Positions 30,351 to 33,513 of a stretch of DNA of 33,513 nt are shown here, in pieces. Made by a program: the position numbers and the translations under genes. Source of the stretch: Oscillospiraceae bacterium (lineage in GTDB: Bacteria; Bacillota_A; Clostridia; Oscillospirales; Oscillospiraceae); the NCBI GenBank assembly GCA_017455225.1, contig JAFTBL010000117.1:1-33513 (forward strand), read 5' to 3'. Position 1 is the stretch's first letter; each line of letters starts with the position of its first letter. The notes under the pieces were generated by a model, which worked only from the letters and a program-made list of their open reading frames with translations, ran no database searches and was not told where the DNA came from.

Positions 30351-30464
30351 TTCGGAAAGGGGACGGTTCTATGATGCTCCTCACGCGCCGATGGCGCAGT
30401 ACGCAGGCAGCTTCAGGTAACTTGATGAAATAATATGCGTTTTTCAGAAAGGAAGGTCGTCACT

Positions 30465-31508
30465 GTGAAAAAGATTTTTGCGCTATTGCTGACCGTTTGC
30501 ACGCTGCTGACGCTGGCCGCCTGCGGCGGCGATCCCACCCCTGCTCCCGGCGACGAGGGCACGGTCTACAAGATCGGCCTTTGCAACTACGTGGACGACG
30601 CGTCCCTCAACCAGATCGTGGACAACATCACCGCCCGGCTGGAGGAGCTGGGCAAGGAGAAGGGCGTTACCTTCAAGATCAGCTACGACAACTGCAACGC
30701 CGACTCCAACGTGCTCAACCAGATCGTGGCCAACTTCATCACCGACGGCGTGGATCTGATGATCGGCGTGGCCACGCCGGTGGCCATGGCCATGCAGGCC
30801 GCCACCGAGGAGATCCCGGTGGTGTTCGCCGCGGTGTCCGACCCGGAGGGCGCGGGGCTGGTGGAAACGATGAAGGAGCCCGGCGGCAACCTGACCGGCA
30901 CCAGCGATTTTCTGGATACCGCCGCTATCTTCAACCTGATCTTTGCCGCCGACCCGGACGCGGACGTGATCGGTCTTCTGTATGACGTGGGGCAGGACGC
31001 CTCCACCGCCGCCATCGCCGCCGCCAAGGACTATCTGGACGGCAAGGGCGTGAGCTATATGGAGTACACCGGCACCACCGTGGAGGAGGTCACGCTGGCG
31101 GCTGAGTCGCTGGCGGCTGACGGCGTAGACGCCGTTTTCACCCCCACTGACAACACCATCATGAAGGCGGAGCTGGCCATCTATGAGATCTTCGCGAAAG
31201 CGGGCATCCCCCACTACACAGGCGCCGACTCCTTCGCGCTCAACGGGGCGTTTCTGGGCTACGGCGTGGACTACGCCAATCTGGGCCGCGAGACCGCCGA
31301 TATGGCGGCGGATCTGCTGCTGAACGGCAAGGATCCCGCCACCACCCCGGTCAGGACCTTCGACAACGGCACCGCCACGGTGAACACCGAGACGGCGGAG
31401 GCCATCGGCCTTTCCTACGACGAGATAGCGGAGTTGTTCGCCCCCTTCTGCACCAAGGTGCAGCCCATCACCACCGCCGAGAGCTTCGACCAGCTGGGCG
31501 GGAACTGA
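30465..31508 (+). CDS. trpX: ABC importer substrate-binding lipoprotein (tryptophan, TrpX-like)
   Basis: A 347-residue extracytoplasmic binding protein of the ABC_sub_bind (PF04392) family. The signal peptide MKKIFALLLTVCTLLTLAAC gives a lipidated cysteine at residue 20, followed by a Gly/Pro-rich linker (GGDPTPAPGDEG). The mature part has YKIGLCNYVDDASLNQIVDNI, the block GVATPVAMAMQAATEEIPVVFAAVSDPEGAGLV and GYGVDYANLGRETADMAADLLLNG. The start is GTG at 30465, with AAGGAAGG eight bases upstream. The ATG at 30435 lies before that site. The tryptophan assignment rests on the TGG T-box, since the family also binds other ligands. Confidence 0.9.
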   Translation: MKKIFALLLTVCTLLTLAACGGDPTPAPGDEGTVYKIGLCNYVDDASLNQIVDNITARLEELGKEKGVTFKISYDNCNADSNVLNQIVANFITDGVDLMIGVATPVAMAMQAATEEIPVVFAAVSDPEGAGLVETMKEPGGNLTGTSDFLDTAAIFNLIFAADPDADVIGLLYDVGQDASTAAIAAAKDYLDGKGVSYMEYTGTTVEEVTLAAESLAADGVDAVFTPTDNTIMKAELAIYEIFAKAGIPHYTGADSFALNGAFLGYGVDYANLGRETADMAADLLLNGKDPATTPVRTFDNGTATVNTETAEAIGLSYDEIAELFAPFCTKVQPITTAESFDQLGGN

Positions 31509-31532
31509 TCTGTTTGCAAGGAGCCATAGGGT

Positions 31533-32459
31533 ATGCCATTTCTTGATTTGGGGCAAACGGCGCTGGAGCTGGGGCTCATCAGCTCGCTGACGGTGCTGGC
31601 GCTGTTTTTGAGCTATTCCATGCTCAACGTGTGCGACCTGTCCACCGACGGGTGCTTCACGCTGGGTGCCACCGTGGGCGCGGTGGTGGCGCTGTCGGGT
31701 CATCCGTATCTGGCCATCGCCGCCGCCATGAGTGCGGGCGTGCTGTCCGGTCTCATCACCGCCGTGCTGCAGACCAAGCTGGGGGTGGACAGCCTGCTCT
31801 CCGGCATCATCGTCAACACCGCGCTTTACAGCGTGAACATCGCCGTCATGGGCGGGGCGTCGCTGCTGAACATGAACAAGACGGACACCGTGTTCACCCG
31901 GATGGGGGCTCTTTTGGCCCACACGCCCCTCGCCCGCCAGTCCAAGCTGGCGGTGGCGCTGATGGCTGTGGCGGCGGTGAGCGTGCTGCTGGCGCTGTTT
32001 CTGCGCACCCGGCTGGGGCTTGCCATCCGCGCCACCGGCAATAACCCGGACATGGTGCGCTCGTCCTCCATCAACCCGGCGTTCACCACCATCGTGGGTC
32101 TGTGCGCCGCCAACGCCGTGACGGGTCTGTCCGGCTGTCTGCTGGCGCAGGCACAGAAGTCGGTGAACATCGACATAGGCACCGGCATGGTCACCATCGC
32201 GCTGGCCTCACTGCTGATCGGCAACGCCTTCGCCGGTAAAACCCGCAGTATCCCCCTGCGCATCGGCGGTGCGGTGCTGGGCGCGGTGATCTTCCGTCTG
32301 GTGTATATGGTGGCGCTGCGGTTCCACATGCCGGCCTTCATGCTCAAGCTGGTGTCGGCGGTGATCGTGGTGCTGGCCATCGCGGGGCCGTATCTGAAGG
32401 GGCAGCTGCCTACGCTGCGGCGCAGGCTCTCCCATCGCGGCGGAAGGGGGTCGGTGTGA
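31533..32459 (+). CDS. trpY: ABC importer permease (tryptophan, TrpY-like)
   Basis: A 308-residue inner-membrane permease of the COG4120 / branched-chain-like group, with about eight to nine hydrophobic segments. Family blocks are YSMLNVCDLSTDGCFTLGATVGA near the N-terminus, LQTKLGVDSLLSGIIVNTALYSVNIAVMGG, the cytoplasmic LGLAIRATGNNPDMVRSSSINP coupling region and ASLLIGNAFAGKTRSIPLRIGGAVLGAVIFRLVY. It lies 24 bases after trpX and overlaps trpZ by one base (TGATG), so translation is coupled. Confidence 0.92.
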   Translation: MPFLDLGQTALELGLISSLTVLALFLSYSMLNVCDLSTDGCFTLGATVGAVVALSGHPYLAIAAAMSAGVLSGLITAVLQTKLGVDSLLSGIIVNTALYSVNIAVMGGASLLNMNKTDTVFTRMGALLAHTPLARQSKLAVALMAVAAVSVLLALFLRTRLGLAIRATGNNPDMVRSSSINPAFTTIVGLCAANAVTGLSGCLLAQAQKSVNIDIGTGMVTIALASLLIGNAFAGKTRSIPLRIGGAVLGAVIFRLVYMVALRFHMPAFMLKLVSAVIVVLAIAGPYLKGQLPTLRRRLSHRGGRGSV

Positions 32460-33250
32460 TGCTTTCTCTGCAGCATGTGAGCAAGACCTTCTATCCCAAC
32501 ACTCCCAACGCGAAAACGGCGCTGGACGATCTGACGCTGGAGGTATCCCGGGGCGAATTCGTGTCCATCATCGGCGCCAACGGCGCGGGCAAATCCACGC
32601 TATTCAACGCCATCTGCGGCTCCTTCCTTACCGACAGCGGCTCCATCCGGCTGGACGGCGCTGACATCACGCTGCAGCCGGAGCACAAGCGGGCGTTCCA
32701 CATCGGGCGGCTGTTTCAAGACCCCATGCGGGGCACCGCGCCGGGCATGACCATCGAGGAAAATCTGGCGCTGGCGGCGGGTCACGGCGGGTGGATCTCC
32801 ACCGTATCCCGGGCGGACAAGGCGCTGTTCCGGGAAAAGCTGTCCCTGCTGGGCATGGATCTGGAGAACCGGATGCGCCAGCCGGTGGGTCTGCTGTCCG
32901 GCGGTCAGCGTCAGGCGCTGACGCTGATGATGGCCACCATCGACCCGCCCAAGCTGCTGCTGCTGGACGAGCATACGGCGGCGCTGGATCCCGCCACGGC
33001 GGAAAAGGTGCTGGAGCTGACCACCCGGATCGTGGAGGAGCAGCATCTGACCTGCCTGATGATCACCCACAACATGACCTCGGCGCTGGAGCTGGGCAGC
33101 CGCACGGTGATGATGGATCGGGGGCGGATCATTTTCGACGTCTCCGGCGCTCAGCGTGCCGGCCTCACCGTGCCGGATCTGCTGGAGAAGTTCCGGCAGC
33201 TCTCCGGCCGGGCGCTGGACAACGACCGTATGCTGCTGGGTACGGACTGA
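32459..33250 (+). CDS. trpZ: ABC importer ATP-binding protein (tryptophan, TrpZ-like)
   Basis: A 263-residue ABC ATPase of the COG1101 group, the energy unit of the importer. Walker A is GANGAGKST at residues 39-47, the Q-loop is LFQDPMRG, the signature motif is LSGGQRQAL, and Walker B is LLLLDEHTAALDP. The D-loop and H-loop (MITHNMTSAL) are intact, so it should be active. Walker B carries DEHTA where most ABC proteins have DEPTS, as is common in this subfamily. The start overlaps the trpY stop codon by one base. A GTG three bases earlier is an alternative. A perfect terminator follows. Confidence 0.93.
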   Translation: MLSLQHVSKTFYPNTPNAKTALDDLTLEVSRGEFVSIIGANGAGKSTLFNAICGSFLTDSGSIRLDGADITLQPEHKRAFHIGRLFQDPMRGTAPGMTIEENLALAAGHGGWISTVSRADKALFREKLSLLGMDLENRMRQPVGLLSGGQRQALTLMMATIDPPKLLLLDEHTAALDPATAEKVLELTTRIVEEQHLTCLMITHNMTSALELGSRTVMMDRGRIIFDVSGAQRAGLTVPDLLEKFRQLSGRALDNDRMLLGTD

Positions 33251-33260
33251 AGCAAAACAA

Positions 33261-33294
33261 AAACCCGCGCTGTCCCGCGGGACAGCGCGGGTTT
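33261..33294 (+). terminator. Intrinsic terminator of the trpXYZ operon
   Basis: AAACCCGCGCTGTCCC, GC, GGGACAGCGCGGGTTT form a perfect 34-base palindrome 10 bases after the trpZ stop codon. The T-run is short (TTTAAG), but hairpin D of the next repeat gives a second stop. Confidence 0.85.
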
Positions 33295-33298
33295 AAGA

Positions 33299-33471
33299 TT
33301 GACAAAAACGGCAGTGCCGTTTTTGTCAAAAGAGATTGCAGCCTACTGCGCGCACTCATTGTCTGCCGTTGGCAGACAATTCGCACACTCCGTAGTCTGA
33401 GCAGTGTAATTTGCCACGTACACGCCGCGGCACATTACGGTTTGAACTCTTCGCGCCGTGCGCGGCGCGAA
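33299..33471 (-). repeat. Dispersed structured repeat, copy 3 (hairpins D-C-B-A)
   Basis: Read on the plus strand the copy starts with hairpin D, TTGACAAAAACGGC (33299-33312), AGT, GCCGTTTTTGTCAA (33316-33329). Hairpin C is ATTGTCTGCC (33358-33367), GTT, GGCAGACAAT (33371-33380). Hairpin B has imperfect arms GTAATTTGCCACG (33406-33418) and CGCGGCACATTAC (33426-33438). Hairpin A is TTCGCGCCG (33450-33458), TGCG, CGGCGCGAA (33463-33471). It is inverted relative to copies 1 and 2. Hairpin D is again nearest the 3' end of the preceding gene (trpZ). The last 42 bases of the window show no feature I can name. Confidence 0.87.
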
Positions 33472-33513
33472 ATCTGCGATGCTCTTTGATATGATAAAAA
33501 CCGCGCCGCCCAC

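Noticed and set aside
30200..30433. Open frames of about 60-77 codons between the acyltransferase and trpX
   Set aside because: They lie within the T-box leader and cross its terminator. Conservation here is explained by RNA structure.

Overview
The window looks like a chromosomal segment of a GC-rich Clostridia member of the Oscillospiraceae/Ruminococcaceae type. The evidence is two T-box leaders, ribosomal protein L27 with the Firmicutes N-terminal extension next to its processing protease Prp, RNase Y, DegV and TmcAL proteins, and small clostridial families (DUF3793, DUF3842, DUF6472). Most genes are housekeeping. I see no phage genes, transposase, CRISPR array, rRNA or tRNA. The taxonomic placement is inferred from gene content, not from a marker search.

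Layout. 1-3100: a dispersed structured repeat, a small membrane exporter (-), a Na/Pi cotransporter (+), and two tandem paralogous micro-genes (-) of 38 and 34 codons behind a promoter that contains a perfect palindrome. 3100-9200: a minus-strand block with a metallo-hydrolase, T-box-controlled thrS, a HAD phosphatase, ychF and an HtrA-type protease. 9368-12681: an FAD-dependent oxidoreductase and rny (+). 12733-14100: a MATE exporter (-). 14235-15381: the rplU-prp-rpmA operon (+). 15471-17655: a DUF3793 gene flanked by two palindromic boxes, a 58-residue protein gene, and obg, all on the minus strand. 17780-19803: a partial copy of the dispersed repeat, sdaAA-sdaAB and a DUF6472 gene (-). 20020-23477: tmcAL, a DUF3298-type lipoprotein and a DEAD-box helicase (+), with a two-hairpin interspersed repeat before the helicase. 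23533-26260: an ECF S-component, DUF3842, MTA/SAH nucleosidase and a radical SAM protein (-). 26359-30028: a double OB-fold SSB-like protein (+), an acyl-ACP thioesterase (-), a DegV protein and an acyltransferase-zinc ribbon protein (+). 30032-33294: a tryptophan T-box (specifier TGG) driving a three-gene ABC importer (trpX-trpY-trpZ). 33299 to the end: a second nearly full copy of the dispersed repeat, inverted relative to the first.

How the parts work together. Translation genes dominate: ThrRS under a threonine T-box, L21/L27 with the protease that matures L27, Obg and YchF GTPase/ATPase factors, TmcAL for tRNA(Met), and RNase Y plus a DEAD-box helicase for RNA turnover. Amino-acid metabolism is represented by serine dehydratase and the tryptophan importer. 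Lipid metabolism is represented by the thioesterase, DegV and the acyltransferase.

The most unusual material is outside the annotated proteins. (i) A dispersed repeat built of hairpins A-B-C-D occurs three times, always at the 3' end of a gene, and its stems carry compensatory base changes between copies. (ii) The micro-gene pair has a palindromic operator inside its promoter. (iii) DUF3793 has a two-box operator arrangement. (iv) A hairpin between obg and a 58-residue protein gene hides that gene's ribosome binding site. (v) The 10-mer GTTTACATAA recurs five times within 3.5 kb.
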